Assembly: GCA_945901765.1 (NCBI GenBank)
Contig: CAMDLO010000009.1
Location: forward strand, 1-52,692
DNA: 52,692 nt
Direction: 5' to 3'
Origin: Cyanobium sp. NIES-981
Lineage (GTDB): Bacteria > Cyanobacteriota > Cyanobacteriia > PCC-6307 > Cyanobiaceae
This document shows, piece after piece, positions 25,503-34,902 of this stretch. The position numbers were made by a program, and so were the translations under genes. Position 1 is the first letter of the stretch, and each line of letters begins with the position of its first letter. The notes under the pieces are model-generated. The model did not search any database. It had not been told where the DNA came from and worked only from the letters and a program-made list of their open reading frames with translations.

Positions 25503-26543
25503 GTGCGCCGCTCCGTGCGCGAGGCGATTGTGGGCTTCTCGCTGCTGGCTGCGGTGAGCAGCGCTGTCGGCATGAGTCTGTGGCTGCGCGGTCTGTCCCT
25601 GACCCGCCAGTACTGGAGTGTGGAAGCCCGCTTCGCGCAGGCCGACGGTCTGGCGGCACGGTCACCGGTGGTCTTTCGGGGCGTGATGGTCGGCAGCGTG
25701 CGTTCGGTGCAGATCACGCCGGAGGCGGTGGTGGCCCAGCTGGAGATCACCAATCCGAATCTGCGGCTGGCCCTGCCCGCCGCCGCCCAGATCGGCCAGG
25801 TGTCGCTGCTGGGCGGTGAGTCCCAGGTGGCATTGGTGAGCGGCGGTAAACCCCTGCCCTCCACGGCTCCGGGCCCCCGCAGCCGCGCCTGCGATCGCCA
25901 GCGCATGCTCTGTGACGGCGCCACGATCGTCGGCCGGGAAGGGGCGAGCCTCACCTCGCTGACCAACCTGATGTACAAGATGCTGAATCAGGTGGAACAG
26001 GAAAACCTGGTCGACAAGCTGGCCAAGGTGGCCACCGGCATCGACAGAACGGCCAACGAAGCCACGGTCTTCCTGCAGGAGGGTCGCGGCCTGATCCGAG
26101 ACGGCAAGGGTCTGGTGGACGGGGGCAAAGGCCTGGTGCAGGGCGGCATCGGCATGGTCGGCGCCATCGAGGCTTCGGTGCAGAAGGCCCAGCCCACGAT
26201 CAGCAACCTCAACGCCAGCTCCGCCCACCTGCGGCAACTGCTGACGGCCCTCGACAACCCGAAGGTGCTGAGCGACCTGCAACGCACCGTGGCCAACGCC
26301 GAACGGCTCACCGCCCAGTGGGAAGCCGTGGGTGGGGATCTGCACCGGCTCACGGGCGACCCTGCCTTCATGGACGGCATGCGCAGCGTTGCCGTGGGGC
26401 TGGGGCAGTTCTTCGACGAGCTCTACCCGGCCCAGACCGGCGCCGCCAGGGACAGGGCGGTCCGCCAACAGCAGCAGGAGCAGCAACAGGAGCCGTTGCG
26501 GCAGGAGAACAGCAGGCCCGCCGGCGCCGCCCCGCCCCGCTGA
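25503..26543 (+). CDS. MCE/MlaD-family lipid transport protein
   Basis: 346 aa from a GTG start. An N-terminal membrane anchor (GFSLLAAVSSAVGMSLWLRG) precedes an MCE domain (residues about 38-145: FAQADGLAARSPVVFRGVMVG, VSLLGGESQVAL). A long helical C-terminus follows with glycine-rich repeats of the type GKGLVDGGKGLVQGG. MCE proteins form periplasmic hexameric rings that move phospholipids between membranes. The gene ends inside a 14-bp tandem repeat, which provides its TGA (26541-26543). It is coupled to the MlaF-type ATPase. Confidence 0.9.
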   Translation: MRRSVREAIVGFSLLAAVSSAVGMSLWLRGLSLTRQYWSVEARFAQADGLAARSPVVFRGVMVGSVRSVQITPEAVVAQLEITNPNLRLALPAAAQIGQVSLLGGESQVALVSGGKPLPSTAPGPRSRACDRQRMLCDGATIVGREGASLTSLTNLMYKMLNQVEQENLVDKLAKVATGIDRTANEATVFLQEGRGLIRDGKGLVDGGKGLVQGGIGMVGAIEASVQKAQPTISNLNASSAHLRQLLTALDNPKVLSDLQRTVANAERLTAQWEAVGGDLHRLTGDPAFMDGMRSVAVGLGQFFDELYPAQTGAARDRAVRQQQQEQQQEPLRQENSRPAGAAPPR

Positions 26544-26578
26544 ATCACTGCCGCTGAATCACTACCGCTGAATCAACC
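26537..26578. repeat. 14-bp tandem repeat, 3 units, containing a stop codon
   Basis: Three units of ccgctgaatcact(g/a), the last ending aacc. The TGA of the first unit is the stop codon of the MCE gene; the other two copies repeat the same TGA downstream. The array fills the space between the MCE gene and the convergent chlD stop. Confidence 0.9.
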
Positions 26579-26587
26579 TCGGCTGCC

Positions 26588-28759
26588 TCATACCCCAGCG
26601 ATCGCCTCCATGGCGATGGCGGCGATCGCCTGATCACTGGCCTTGGGCAACTGCACATACTTGCCGCCGGCGGCCTCGGCCAGGTCCTTGCCCATGCCGC
26701 TGCCGATGAATTTGCGTTCGGTGTCGATCACCAGCAGCTTGATGCCCAGGGCCCGGTAGCGGCTGGCGACCTGCTTCACCTCCTCCTTGAGGTCCACCGG
26801 CTCTTCGCCCTCCAGCTCGGGCTGGCCCAGGGAGCGGCTGAGGGGCACGTTGCCGCGGCCATCGGTGATCGCCACCACCACCACCTGACCCAGATCGCCG
26901 GTGGCCAGGGCATTGGCGCCAACGCGGGCGGCCTGAGAGAGGCCATGGGCCAGGGGCGAGCCGCCGCCGCAGGGCATCGATTCCAGGCGCCGGCGGGCGG
27001 CGGTGATCGAGCGGGTGGGCGGCAACAGCACCTCGGCCTGCTCGCCGCGGAAGGGGATCAGGGCCACCTCGTCGCGGTTTTCGTAGGCCTCGGTGAGCAG
27101 GCGGATCACGGCGCCCTTGGCGCTCTGCATGCGGTTGAGCGCCATCGAGCCGCTGGCATCCACCAGGAAGATCACCAGGGCGCCGGCCTTGCGCTGCATC
27201 TGCTTGGCCCGCAGGTCGCCGTCCTCCACCACCACCCTGCGGTGGGGCTGACGCTCACGGCGGGATTTCTGGTACGGCGCTGCGGCCCGCAGGGTCGCAT
27301 CGACAGCAATGCGCTTCACCGGGCCGCGCGGCAGCATCGGCTTGACGTAGCGGCCGCGGGACTCGCTGAACACCACGGCCCGGCTGCCGCTGCCGCCGGT
27401 TTTCGCCTTGGCGGCACCGAACAGCAGCAGGTCGGGGTCGATCGCCACCGCCTCCGGATCCAGCAGAAACTCCTCCGGCACCTGGGGCGGCGCCTGGTCC
27501 TCGGGGGTGTCGTCCTCCGGCTCGTCGGGCTCGTTGTCGTCGTCGGGCTCGTCGGGCTCCTGCTCGTTCTCGGGCGGCTCGGGATCCTCGGGCGGCTGCT
27601 CCCCCTGGGGCGGCGGCGGTGGCGGCGGCGGCTCAAGGGGCTGCTCGGGGTCGGGCGGCGGCAGCTGGGAGGCGCGCGGGGCGATCACCAGGCGCACGGC
27701 CACCTGCAGATCCTCAGCCTCCACCCGGTCGCGGCCGCTGAGGGCCGCATGGGCGCGGGCGACACGCACGGCATAGAGCTCGCTGCGGTGGCCCTCCACG
27801 CCGCCGCGCAGGGCCTCGTTCACCAGGTAGACGATCTGCTCGCGCGCAATCTGCACATCCGGCAGCCACTGGCGCGCCAGCAGCAGCTGGGTGGCCAGAG
27901 CGTCGCTCTCCTCCTGCCACTTGGCGCGAAAACTGTCGCTGGTTTCGGCGTGCTCGATGGCGGCGCGGCTGATCTCCACCCGCTGCTCCAGCTCCAGCAC
28001 CTGGTTGGCGCTGAGGCAGATGGCGAAGCGATCGAGCAGGTGGTCGCGCACCGCCCCTTCCTCGGGATTGAAGGTGGCGATCAGCAGGCAGCGGCAAGGA
28101 TGGCTGAGGCTGAGCCCCTCGCGCTCGATCCGGTTTTCGCCACTGCCCACCGCCGCCAGCAACAGGTTGGTGATGGTGTCGTCGAGCAGGTTGAGCTCAT
28201 CGACGTAGAGCACGCCCCGATGGGCCTCGGCCAGCAGGCCCGGCTGGAACACCGCCTGGCCACTGGCCAGCGAGGCGGTGACATCCACCGAACCCACCAG
28301 CCGGTCTTCGGTGATGCCCAGGGGCACCTGCACGAACGGCGCCGGGATCACCCTGGTGGGCAGCAGGGCGGCCCTATCGGCGCCGGTGGGGTCGGCGCCC
28401 AGCTCGGTGAGCCGCCGGCGGGTGGGCCCATCCCAGTCATCCGGGCGCTGGGGGTCGATGTTGAGGCCGGCCGGCTCCGGCTGACCAGGGACTGGATGGC
28501 CCAGGTCCAGCACATCGATCGGCGGCAGCAGGGCGTGCAGCCCACGCGCCAGCACCGACTTGCCTGTGCCGCGACCGCCGGCGATCACCACCCCGCCCAA
28601 CCCGGGATCCACCGCCGCCAGCAGCAGGGCCAGTTTGAGGGTGCCGTGGCCGGTGATGGCCGCCAGGGGGAAGGCGCGGGCGGCGGCACTGAAGGCCGAA
28701 GCGGGGCCGGCACTGCCCTCGGCCAGCGATCCGCCTGACACCGATCCGCTTGCAACCAT
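26588..28759 (-). CDS. chlD: Magnesium chelatase subunit D
   Basis: 723 aa from ATG at 28757-28759. ChlD with ChlI forms the AAA+ motor that drives Mg insertion into protoporphyrin IX by ChlH, the first committed step to chlorophyll. An N-terminal AAA+ domain ([14 protein letters not shown] at the P-loop position; [12 protein letters not shown] at Walker B) occupies about 1-330. A proline-rich then acidic linker (about 365-430) is typical of ChlD. The C-terminal VWA domain has the MIDAS motif DASGSMA. The frame is open to 29155, but that region overlaps the divergent MNT gene. Confidence 0.96.
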   Translation of the reverse strand: MVASGSVSGGSLAEGSAGPASAFSAAARAFPLAAITGHGTLKLALLLAAVDPGLGGVVIAGGRGTGKSVLARGLHALLPPIDVLDLGHPVPGQPEPAGLNIDPQRPDDWDGPTRRRLTELGADPTGADRAALLPTRVIPAPFVQVPLGITEDRLVGSVDVTASLASGQAVFQPGLLAEAHRGVLYVDELNLLDDTITNLLLAAVGSGENRIEREGLSLSHPCRCLLIATFNPEEGAVRDHLLDRFAICLSANQVLELEQRVEISRAAIEHAETSDSFRAKWQEESDALATQLLLARQWLPDVQIAREQIVYLVNEALRGGVEGHRSELYAVRVARAHAALSGRDRVEAEDLQVAVRLVIAPRASQLPPPDPEQPLEPPPPPPPPQGEQPPEDPEPPENEQEPDEPDDDNEPDEPEDDTPEDQAPPQVPEEFLLDPEAVAIDPDLLLFGAAKAKTGGSGSRAVVFSESRGRYVKPMLPRGPVKRIAVDATLRAAAPYQKSRRERQPHRRVVVEDGDLRAKQMQRKAGALVIFLVDASGSMALNRMQSAKGAVIRLLTEAYENRDEVALIPFRGEQAEVLLPPTRSITAARRRLESMPCGGGSPLAHGLSQAARVGANALATGDLGQVVVVAITDGRGNVPLSRSLGQPELEGEEPVDLKEEVKQVASRYRALGIKLLVIDTERKFIGSGMGKDLAEAAGGKYVQLPKASDQAIAAIAMEAIAGV

Positions 28760-28863
28760 GGAGTAGCCGGAGCCCTGAGTCGTGCGCGTCAGTCTCGCTG
28801 ATGCTGGTGGAGTCCCTGGAGCCTCTGCGCACAATGGAGCTGGCCCGCGTTGCCTCCGGTCCG

Positions 28864-29226
28864 ATGACGAGCTTTGCGACCCTCCGCGCTGAACACCACA
28901 GCCACTGGCTCGAGGAGCTGCGGCGGCGCTGCAGGGAGCTTCTACAGCAGCCCATGGCCGAAGGGGATTGGCCGGATCAGATCTGGTTGTTTGGCTCCCG
29001 CGCCCGGGGGGATTGGGATGGCTGGTCGGATACGGATCTGCTGGTGGTGGCTGCTGAGCAAGCGGTGGCGGGGCGTTGGGCGGATCGTCTGGTCGATGCC
29101 GGCTTCGGTGGTGATGTGATCGCCATGGACCGCGCCCGCTGGCGGGTTTTGCCAACCCATGCTTCCGCCATCTGGCGGGCCGTTGCCCAAGAAGCCATCC
29201 CCCTGCTCAAGCTGGAAGCAGCATGA
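28864..29226 (+). CDS. Minimal nucleotidyltransferase (MNT) of an MNT-HEPN pair
   Basis: 120 aa from ATG at 28864; an in-frame ATG at 28834 is an alternative. The polymerase-beta-like motif [18 protein letters not shown] has the GSxAxG box and the D-x-D metal pair. The frame ends with an ATGA overlap into the HEPN gene. In characterised systems of this type the MNT protein acts as antitoxin, in some cases AMPylating the HEPN toxin. Function here is inferred from gene pairing. Confidence 0.85.
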   Translation: MTSFATLRAEHHSHWLEELRRRCRELLQQPMAEGDWPDQIWLFGSRARGDWDGWSDTDLLVVAAEQAVAGRWADRLVDAGFGGDVIAMDRARWRVLPTHASAIWRAVAQEAIPLLKLEAA

Positions 29227-29615
29227 ACGCGCGACCGAAGGCCTGGTTGAGCCAGGCGGAGAACGACCTGGCCCTGGCGCGCCTGGCCTGCGAGAACGGC
29301 CATCTGGCCCAGGCCTGCTTCTTCGCCTCCCAGGCTGCGGGAAAGGCATTGAAGAGCGCCCTGTTGGAATTGGGGCTGGAGCCGCCTCACACCCATGTGC
29401 TCACCGACCTCACCGCCGCCCTGTCCGCCACTGGGTTGGATGTGGCGGCGCTGGAGCGTCTGCCACTGCGCCGCTTGAGCCGCATGGCCGTCACCTCGCT
29501 CTATCCGATGGATGCCACACCACCTTCGGAGCTGTTCGACCGTGATGAAACTGATCAGGCACTGGACACGGCCGCGGCGGTGATCCGCGCCCTGCGGACC
29601 TGTGATCAGCACTGA
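29223..29615 (+). CDS. HEPN domain protein paired with MNT
   Basis: 130 aa, all-helical. HEPN pattern: WLSQAENDLALARLACENG, then CFFASQAAGKALKSALLELG, HTHVLTDL and a late SRMAVTSLYPMD. The usual ribonuclease motif R-x(4-6)-H is not evident: the R near VTSLYP has no suitably spaced His. This may therefore be a non-RNase HEPN protein of the ARYP-type MNT-associated class, or an inactive toxin. It overlaps the MNT gene by 4 bases and folK by 14. Confidence 0.82.
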   Translation: MNARPKAWLSQAENDLALARLACENGHLAQACFFASQAAGKALKSALLELGLEPPHTHVLTDLTAALSATGLDVAALERLPLRRLSRMAVTSLYPMDATPPSELFDRDETDQALDTAAAVIRALRTCDQH

Positions 29616-30201
29616 GGGCTCCGAGTTCAGCCTGGCGGTGGCCCTCGGCGCCAACCTGGCCAGCCCGGTGGGGGAGCCATTGGCCACCCTGCTGGCGCTG
29701 CGGCCGCTACTCACCATCACGCTGCTGCAGCTCTGGGCCGCCTGGGGCGAGGAGCCGCCGGCGCTGCAGTGGTCGCCCCTGTTCCGCACGGCAGCGGTGG
29801 GCGGCCCCCCCGGCCAGCCGGATTACCTCAATGCGGTTCTGCTGGTGCGCGGGGAGGGCACCCCCCAGGAGCAGCGGGCCCTGGAGGTGCTGGCCCGCCT
29901 GCAACAGCTGGAGCACCAGTTCGGGCGCGAGCGCCGCGAGCGCTGGGGGCCCCGCAGCCTCGATCTGGATCTGCTCTGGTGGGGCCCACTGCAGTGCAGC
30001 AGCGAGCGTTTGGTGTTGCCCCATCCCCTGTGGAGCCAGCGGCCGTTCGTGCTGGCTCCCCTGGCGGCGATCAACGGCGACCTGGTGCCACCGGGCGCGT
30101 CCATGACGGTGAACCAACAGCTGGCCGAACTGCAGCGCAGTTCTGGTAAGCCGCCGCCGAAACCCTTGAAGGGCGCAGGCGGCTGGCCTGAGTCGCCCTG
30201 A
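29602..30201 (+). CDS. folK: 2-amino-4-hydroxy-6-hydroxymethyldihydropteridine pyrophosphokinase
   Basis: 199 aa from a GTG start inside the end of the HEPN gene. FolK transfers pyrophosphate to hydroxymethyldihydropterin in folate synthesis. Motifs: VALGANLASPVGEP, SPLFRTAAVGG with PDYLNAVL, and the catalytic ERRERWGPRSLDLDLL with its metal-binding DLD, then LPHPLWSQRPFVLAPL. The shared overlap ties its translation to the MNT-HEPN pair, an unusual arrangement for a housekeeping gene. Confidence 0.93.
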   Translation: MISTEGSEFSLAVALGANLASPVGEPLATLLALRPLLTITLLQLWAAWGEEPPALQWSPLFRTAAVGGPPGQPDYLNAVLLVRGEGTPQEQRALEVLARLQQLEHQFGRERRERWGPRSLDLDLLWWGPLQCSSERLVLPHPLWSQRPFVLAPLAAINGDLVPPGASMTVNQQLAELQRSSGKPPPKPLKGAGGWPESP

Positions 30202-30266
30202 TCGCCCTGGGCATCCACCCTCCGGCAGTGCCTGCGCGATGCTGGCTTCCACGATGCCCGCCGCCG

Positions 30267-30827
30267 ATGGCGCCCCTGCCACCCCCTGAGCCCGCGCGCC
30301 ACCTGGAAACCACCGCCAGCCTCGATGCCCGCAAGCTGCGCTTCGAGATCAACCGGATGGTGCTGCCGATGGGCCTGGAGGCCAGCTTCGGCGTGATCAA
30401 ACATCCCGGCGCCTCGCTGGCGGTGCCGGTACTGGACGACGGCCGGGTGGTGATCCTGCGCCAGTACCGCTTCGCCGTGGCCACCCGGCTGCTGGAGTTC
30501 CCGGCCGGCACCCTCGATCCGGGCGAATCACCTCTAAGCACCATGCAGCGGGAGCTGCAGGAGGAGGCGGGCTACAGCGCCGAGCGCTGGGACCCCCTGG
30601 GGGCGATGCTCCCCTGTCCCGGCTATTCCGATGAGGTGATCCACCTGTTCCTGGCCCGCGACCTCAGCCCCCTGGAGCAGCCCCCCGCCGGCGACGACGA
30701 CGAAGACCTGGAGGTGCTGCTGCTGGAGCCGGAGGAACTGGATCGGCGCCTGGCCAGCGGCAACGAATACCTCGACGGCAAGAGCGTGACGGCCTGGCTG
30801 CGGGCCAAGCAGCTGCTCGGCGTCTAA
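30267..30827 (+). CDS. NUDIX hydrolase, ADP-ribose pyrophosphatase-like
   Basis: 186 aa from ATG at 30267 (MAPLPPPEP). A complete NUDIX box, with the pattern G-x5-E-x7-REL-x-EE-x-GY, spans GTLDPGE through RELQEEAGY. The preceding ILRQYRFAVATRLLEFPAG is the usual ADP-ribose pyrophosphatase lead-in. It hydrolyses a nucleoside diphosphate linked to a moiety; ADP-ribose is the best guess from family. It is 10 bases upstream of the photolyase gene and probably cotranscribed. Confidence 0.9.
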   Translation: MAPLPPPEPARHLETTASLDARKLRFEINRMVLPMGLEASFGVIKHPGASLAVPVLDDGRVVILRQYRFAVATRLLEFPAGTLDPGESPLSTMQRELQEEAGYSAERWDPLGAMLPCPGYSDEVIHLFLARDLSPLEQPPAGDDDEDLEVLLLEPEELDRRLASGNEYLDGKSVTAWLRAKQLLGV

Positions 30828-30837
30828 GAGGGATCGG

Positions 30838-32376
30838 ATGACACCCCCCCGCTGGCTGTTCTGGCACCGCCGCGACCTGCGCCTGGCCGACAATCTGGGC
30901 CTGGCCGCCGCCGCCCGGGCCACCCCGGCCCTCACCGGGGTGTTCGTGCTGGATCCGGCGATCCTGGAGGCCCGCGCCCCGGCGGACATCCCGGGCGAGC
31001 TGGCGGCGGTGGCGCCGGCGCGGCTGTGGTTTCTGCAGGAGAGCCTGCTGGAGCTGGCCGAGGGCTGGCTGGCTGCCGGCAGCCAGCTGCTGGTGCTGCA
31101 GGGGGATCCGGAGCAGGTGCTGCCGCAGGTGGCGGCGGCCCTGGGGGCCGAGGTGGTGGCCTGGAACCGGGATGTGGAGCCCTACGGACGTGAGCGCGAC
31201 CGGCGGGTGGCGCGGGCCCTGCAGGCCGATGGGCGCAAGGTGCTGGCGGGCTGGGACCAGCTGCTGGTGGAGCCCGAGGCCCTCGCCACCGGCGCTGGCG
31301 ACCCCTACCGGGTGTATGGGCCCTACTGGCGCAGCTGGCGGCGGCGCGTGGAGCAACTGGAGGCCCTCGGTTCCGCCGCCTCGGGTGGCCTGGAGCCCCT
31401 GCCGGCGCCGCGTTCCCTGATCGATTGCGATCCCGCCGCGCTCGCCGGCCTGCCCGTGGTGGGCCAGGAGCCCGGCAAGGCCCCGCCTGGCGGCCTGCAC
31501 CATGACTTTTCAGGCCCCGAGCTCTGCCCCTGCCGACCGGGCGAAGCGGCGGCCCAGGCACAATTGGCGGCTTTCTGCACAGGTCTGGCAGGCAGCGGCC
31601 GCAGTGCCCCCCTGCTCAGCTACGACGAGGGCCGCAACGTCCCCGGCGAGGCAGGCACCTCAGCCCTGAGCGCCGCCCTGAAGTTCGGCACCCTCAGCCC
31701 GCGCCAGGCCTGGGCGGCGGCCCAGCAGGCCCGGCAGACCGTGGCGGCCCTCGGGGGCGCAGCAGAAGCGCTGGCCTCGATCCAGGTGTGGGAGCAGGAG
31801 CTGGCCTGGCGCGAGTTCTACCAGCAGGCCCTGTTTCACTTCCCCGAGCTGGCGGAGGGGCCCTACCGGCCCCAGTGGCGCGCCTTCCCCTGGGAGAACG
31901 ACCCGCAGCGCTTCGCGGCCTGGCGCGAGGGGCTCACCGGCATGCCGATCATCGACGCGGCCATGCGTCAGCTCAATGAGAGCGGCTGGATGCACAACCG
32001 CTGCCGCATGATCGTGGCCTCCTACCTGGTGAAGGATCTGATCTGCGATTGGCGCTGGGGCGAAGCCGCCTTCATGGCCCGGCTGGTGGATGGCGACCTG
32101 GCCGCCAACAATGGCGGCTGGCAGTGGAGCGCCAGCAGCGGCATGGACCCCAAGCCCCTGCGCATCTTCAATCCGGCCACCCAGGCCTCGAAATTCGACC
32201 CGGAAGCCCGCTACATCCGCCACTGGCTGCCGGAGCTGAAGCACGTGGCCACCCGCGAGCTGCTCAGCGGCGAGATCGCCCCCCTGGAGCGGCGCGGCTA
32301 CCCGGCGCCGCTGGTGAGCCACAAGCGGCAACAGGCGCACTTCAAGGCGCTCTACGCGTCGCTGCAGTCCCCCTAG
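30838..32376 (+). CDS. phr: Deoxyribodipyrimidine photolyase, class I
   Basis: 512 aa. It repairs cyclobutane pyrimidine dimers with blue light. The N-terminal Rossmann antenna domain opens WLFWHRRDLRLADN (residues about 6-19) and continues to about 165. The FAD domain (about 270-505) has ELAWREFYQQ, IIDAAMRQLNESGWMHNRCRM and GDLAANNGGWQWSAS, the FAD-binding and electron-transfer Trp region. This is the normal domain order, which makes it a useful internal comparison for the 38315-39676 gene. It converges on the DegT aminotransferase, their stops overlapping by 4 bases. Confidence 0.95.
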   Translation: MTPPRWLFWHRRDLRLADNLGLAAAARATPALTGVFVLDPAILEARAPADIPGELAAVAPARLWFLQESLLELAEGWLAAGSQLLVLQGDPEQVLPQVAAALGAEVVAWNRDVEPYGRERDRRVARALQADGRKVLAGWDQLLVEPEALATGAGDPYRVYGPYWRSWRRRVEQLEALGSAASGGLEPLPAPRSLIDCDPAALAGLPVVGQEPGKAPPGGLHHDFSGPELCPCRPGEAAAQAQLAAFCTGLAGSGRSAPLLSYDEGRNVPGEAGTSALSAALKFGTLSPRQAWAAAQQARQTVAALGGAAEALASIQVWEQELAWREFYQQALFHFPELAEGPYRPQWRAFPWENDPQRFAAWREGLTGMPIIDAAMRQLNESGWMHNRCRMIVASYLVKDLICDWRWGEAAFMARLVDGDLAANNGGWQWSASSGMDPKPLRIFNPATQASKFDPEARYIRHWLPELKHVATRELLSGEIAPLERRGYPAPLVSHKRQQAHFKALYASLQSP

Positions 32377-33590
32377 GCAGGCACAGCGGCGGCGAAGCTG
32401 GTGCCCAGCACACGGATGAGTACATCCACCACCCGTTGCTGCTGCATTTCGGTGAGCTCGGGGAAGATCGGCAGACTCAGCACCTCGCTGCACAGCCGTT
32501 CGGTGACAGGCAGGGAGCCCGGGCCATAACCCAGATGGGCATAGGCGGGTTGGCGGTGAATCGGGATCGGGTAATAGATGATCGTGTTCACGCCGGCATC
32601 CTGCAGCTGGCGCTGCAGCCAATCGCGACAGGCGGCCTCCGGCAGGGCGAAGGCGGCGCTGTCGGCCGAAGCGATGCAGGGAGCCAGGGCGGTGCAGGCG
32701 ACTCGCCCGGTCGGGCAGATCGGGATGCGCACCACGAACTGGTTCCAGCTGTGGCCGGCAGGGCCAGCGCCCGGCAAACCGAGCCCGGGCAGGGCATGGA
32801 GTTGGCGGAGATAGCGGCTGGCGATGCCGCGACGGCGCTCGATCCAGCGCGGAAGGTGGGGCAGTTTCACAGACAACACCGCCGCCTGCATGGCGTCAAG
32901 GCGGCTGTTGTATCCGAGGGAGGTGTGCAGGTAGCGGCGCGGCATCCCATGCACGGCCAGCTCCCGCACTGCCTGGGCCAGGCGGGGATCGTGACAGACA
33001 ACGGCGCCCCCATCCCCGGCACCACCGAGGTTCTTGGTGGGGAAGAAGCTGAAACAGCCGAGGTCGCCCCAGCTGCCCACGGGCCGGCCGGCCCAGCTGG
33101 CTCCCGTGGCCTGAGCGCAATCCTCCACCACCTTCAGGCCATGGCGGCTGGCGATCTCGCCGATCCGCTCCATGTTCACCGGTTGGCCGAACAGATGCAC
33201 CGGCAGCAGCACCCGGGTGGCTGGCGTGATCGCCGCCTCGATCCGCTCCAGATCAATCAGGTACGAAGCCGGATCCACATCCACGAACACGGGCGTGGCG
33301 CCGACGGCACTGATCGCCTCAGCGGTGGCGAAGAAGCTGAAGGCGGAGGTGATCACCTCATCACCTGGCCCCACCCCCAAGGCCCGCAACGCCAGGGTGA
33401 GCGCATCGGTGCCGCTGTTGCAGCCGATGGCGTGGGGAACGCCGCAGGCAGCGGCGAAGGCGTCCTCAAATCCCAGCACCACGGGCCCGCCGATGTACTG
33501 GCCGCTTCGCAACACTGCGAGCACCGCCTGGTCGAGATCCTCGCCGAGCTCCCGGAGCTGATCGCTCAGGCTGAAGGGTGGCACATTCAT
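32373..33590 (-). CDS. DegT/DnrJ/EryC1/StrS-family aminotransferase
   Basis: 405 aa from ATG at 33588-33590 (MNVPPFSLSDQ). A PLP-dependent sugar aminotransferase fold: SGQYIGGPVVLGFEDAF, CNSGTDALTLALRALG, EVITSAFSFFATAEA, VEDCAQATGA, and the PLP-lysine site FSFFPTKNLGGAGDGG. Members make amino sugars for surface glycans or antibiotics from keto-sugars. No other nucleotide-sugar gene is adjacent, so the substrate is open. The thioredoxin-like gene lies 33 bases upstream on the same strand. Confidence 0.9.
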   Translation of the reverse strand: MNVPPFSLSDQLRELGEDLDQAVLAVLRSGQYIGGPVVLGFEDAFAAACGVPHAIGCNSGTDALTLALRALGVGPGDEVITSAFSFFATAEAISAVGATPVFVDVDPASYLIDLERIEAAITPATRVLLPVHLFGQPVNMERIGEIASRHGLKVVEDCAQATGASWAGRPVGSWGDLGCFSFFPTKNLGGAGDGGAVVCHDPRLAQAVRELAVHGMPRRYLHTSLGYNSRLDAMQAAVLSVKLPHLPRWIERRRGIASRYLRQLHALPGLGLPGAGPAGHSWNQFVVRIPICPTGRVACTALAPCIASADSAAFALPEAACRDWLQRQLQDAGVNTIIYYPIPIHRQPAYAHLGYGPGSLPVTERLCSEVLSLPIFPELTEMQQQRVVDVLIRVLGTSFAAAVPA

Positions 33591-33623
33591 GCAACAAACA
33601 TTAAGGCGCGCCATCCAGTCAGC

Positions 33624-34226
33624 TCAGCGGGCCCATTCCGGTTCCTCACCCGGTCGCCATTTGATGTTGCAACCGATCGCCGGGCGCTGCTCGGGGTTCA
33701 CGGCGCGTCCAGCCAACACCGCCGCGATGGCGGCGCGGATGTCGGCACCATCACAGGGCTGATCCGCCCCAGGCCGGCTGCCGTCGAACTGGCCGCGATA
33801 CACCAGCCGATGCTGGCCGGACTGCCAGGCATAGAGGAAGGGATCGGGGGTGCAGGCGGCCTGGAAGGCTCGGGCCAGCCGCTGGCTGCCGTCGAAGAGG
33901 TAGGGGAACCGCCAGCCCTGTGCCGCCGCCTGGGCGGCCAGCCCCGCCGGGCCGTCCTGGGGATGGGTGATCGTGCTGTTGCTGGCGATCGCCAGCAGTT
34001 GCAGGGCGGGATGATCACGCACCAGCCGCCCGATCTCCGCCTCCACGTGTTTCACGAACGGGCAGTGGGCGCAGAGGAACAGCACCAGCAGGGGCCGGTC
34101 TGCGACCGGGTCTGCAAACGGCTCGCCGCTCACCGGCCGGGCATCCCCGCCCGCCAGGGCCTGCTGGAGTGCCGCCAGAGGCAGGGGGGTGCCCAGCGGC
34201 ACCATCTGGGAGGGAGTGAGCGCCAT
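33624..34226 (-). CDS. Thioredoxin-like/peroxiredoxin-like protein
   Basis: 200 aa from ATG at 34224-34226 (MALTPSQMVPLG). Thioredoxin fold with LLVLFLCAHCPFVKHVEAEI, where CAHC is a CxxC redox pair followed by the usual Pro. SNSTITHPQDGPAGL, FPYLFDGSQRLARAF, TPDPFLYA and VYRGQFDGSRPG match the AhpC/TSA-like thioredoxin family common in cyanobacteria. No signal peptide. Reductant and target are unknown. The 5' end overlaps the open frame of the divergent lipoprotein ORF, but not its likely start. Confidence 0.88.
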   Translation of the reverse strand: MALTPSQMVPLGTPLPLAALQQALAGGDARPVSGEPFADPVADRPLLVLFLCAHCPFVKHVEAEIGRLVRDHPALQLLAIASNSTITHPQDGPAGLAAQAAAQGWRFPYLFDGSQRLARAFQAACTPDPFLYAWQSGQHRLVYRGQFDGSRPGADQPCDGADIRAAIAAVLAGRAVNPEQRPAIGCNIKWRPGEEPEWAR

Positions 34227-34314
34227 CGGCCGGACCGGAAGTCCTTCCTTGGTAGCGCATGCACTCGCAGCCTTCGGCGCCGTCCTGCAGCATCGGGCGG
34301 TCTGCTGCCTCTCC

Positions 34315-34887
34315 TTGCCCCGCTGCCCGTCCCCACCCATCTGTCTGCCGGCTGTTGCGGTGGCGCTGCTGGCGCTTGCCCTGTCCGCCTGCGTACCAGC
34401 CCACCGCCGGCCCAGCTGGGCGGTGTACCCGCTGCAGCGCCAGCAGCCCCACGATGGCCTGGCCGTGGTCAGCCAACCCGACGGCTACGGCCTGCACATC
34501 TGGCTGGAGACCGACACCAACGCAACCGGGATCTGCCAGCCCCGCTGGATGGTCGACCCGGCCCGGTTGTTCAACGGTGACGGCAGCGCCCCGTTCAGCT
34601 CCGGTCGCGCCAGCCGCGCTGAGTTCTTCGCGGCGGTGGGCCGGGCTGACGTACGCCGTGCCCTGCGGCGAGAGAGCGAGGCGCTGTGCCGGCGCCGCCA
34701 TCCCCAGCGCCGCTTCCGCTGGCTGGAACCGCCCCGCAGCGCCACCGCCCTGCAGGGTGAACTCTGGCCCCTGCTGCAGGAAGCAGACCTGCTGAGCGAT
34801 CCGAAAGCGATCAAGGCGATCGAACAGCAGCTGCTCAACCCCGGCGGCACCAGCAGGAGACCGAGCAGCCCGGCCCGGCGGGACTGA
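34315..34887 (+). CDS. Putative lipoprotein, function unknown
   Basis: About 190 aa if started at TTG 34315; the frame is open from 34189. A hydrophobic stretch (AVAVALLALALSAC) ends in a lipobox-like LSAC, so a membrane-anchored lipoprotein is likely. The mature part begins PAHRRPSWAVYPL and includes GLHIWLETDTNATGICQPRW. No family is recognised. The tail is basic and Ser/Pro-rich. The start codon is uncertain because no good ATG precedes the signal. It converges on frp. Confidence 0.6.
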   Translation: MPRCPSPPICLPAVAVALLALALSACVPAHRRPSWAVYPLQRQQPHDGLAVVSQPDGYGLHIWLETDTNATGICQPRWMVDPARLFNGDGSAPFSSGRASRAEFFAAVGRADVRRALRRESEALCRRRHPQRRFRWLEPPRSATALQGELWPLLQEADLLSDPKAIKAIEQQLLNPGGTSRRPSSPARRD

Positions 34888-34902
34888 TCAGCCCAACGCC
34901 GC

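Noticed and set aside
27480-27660. GC-rich low-complexity block in chlD
   Set aside because: It encodes the proline-rich and acidic linker normal for ChlD, not an inserted repeat.
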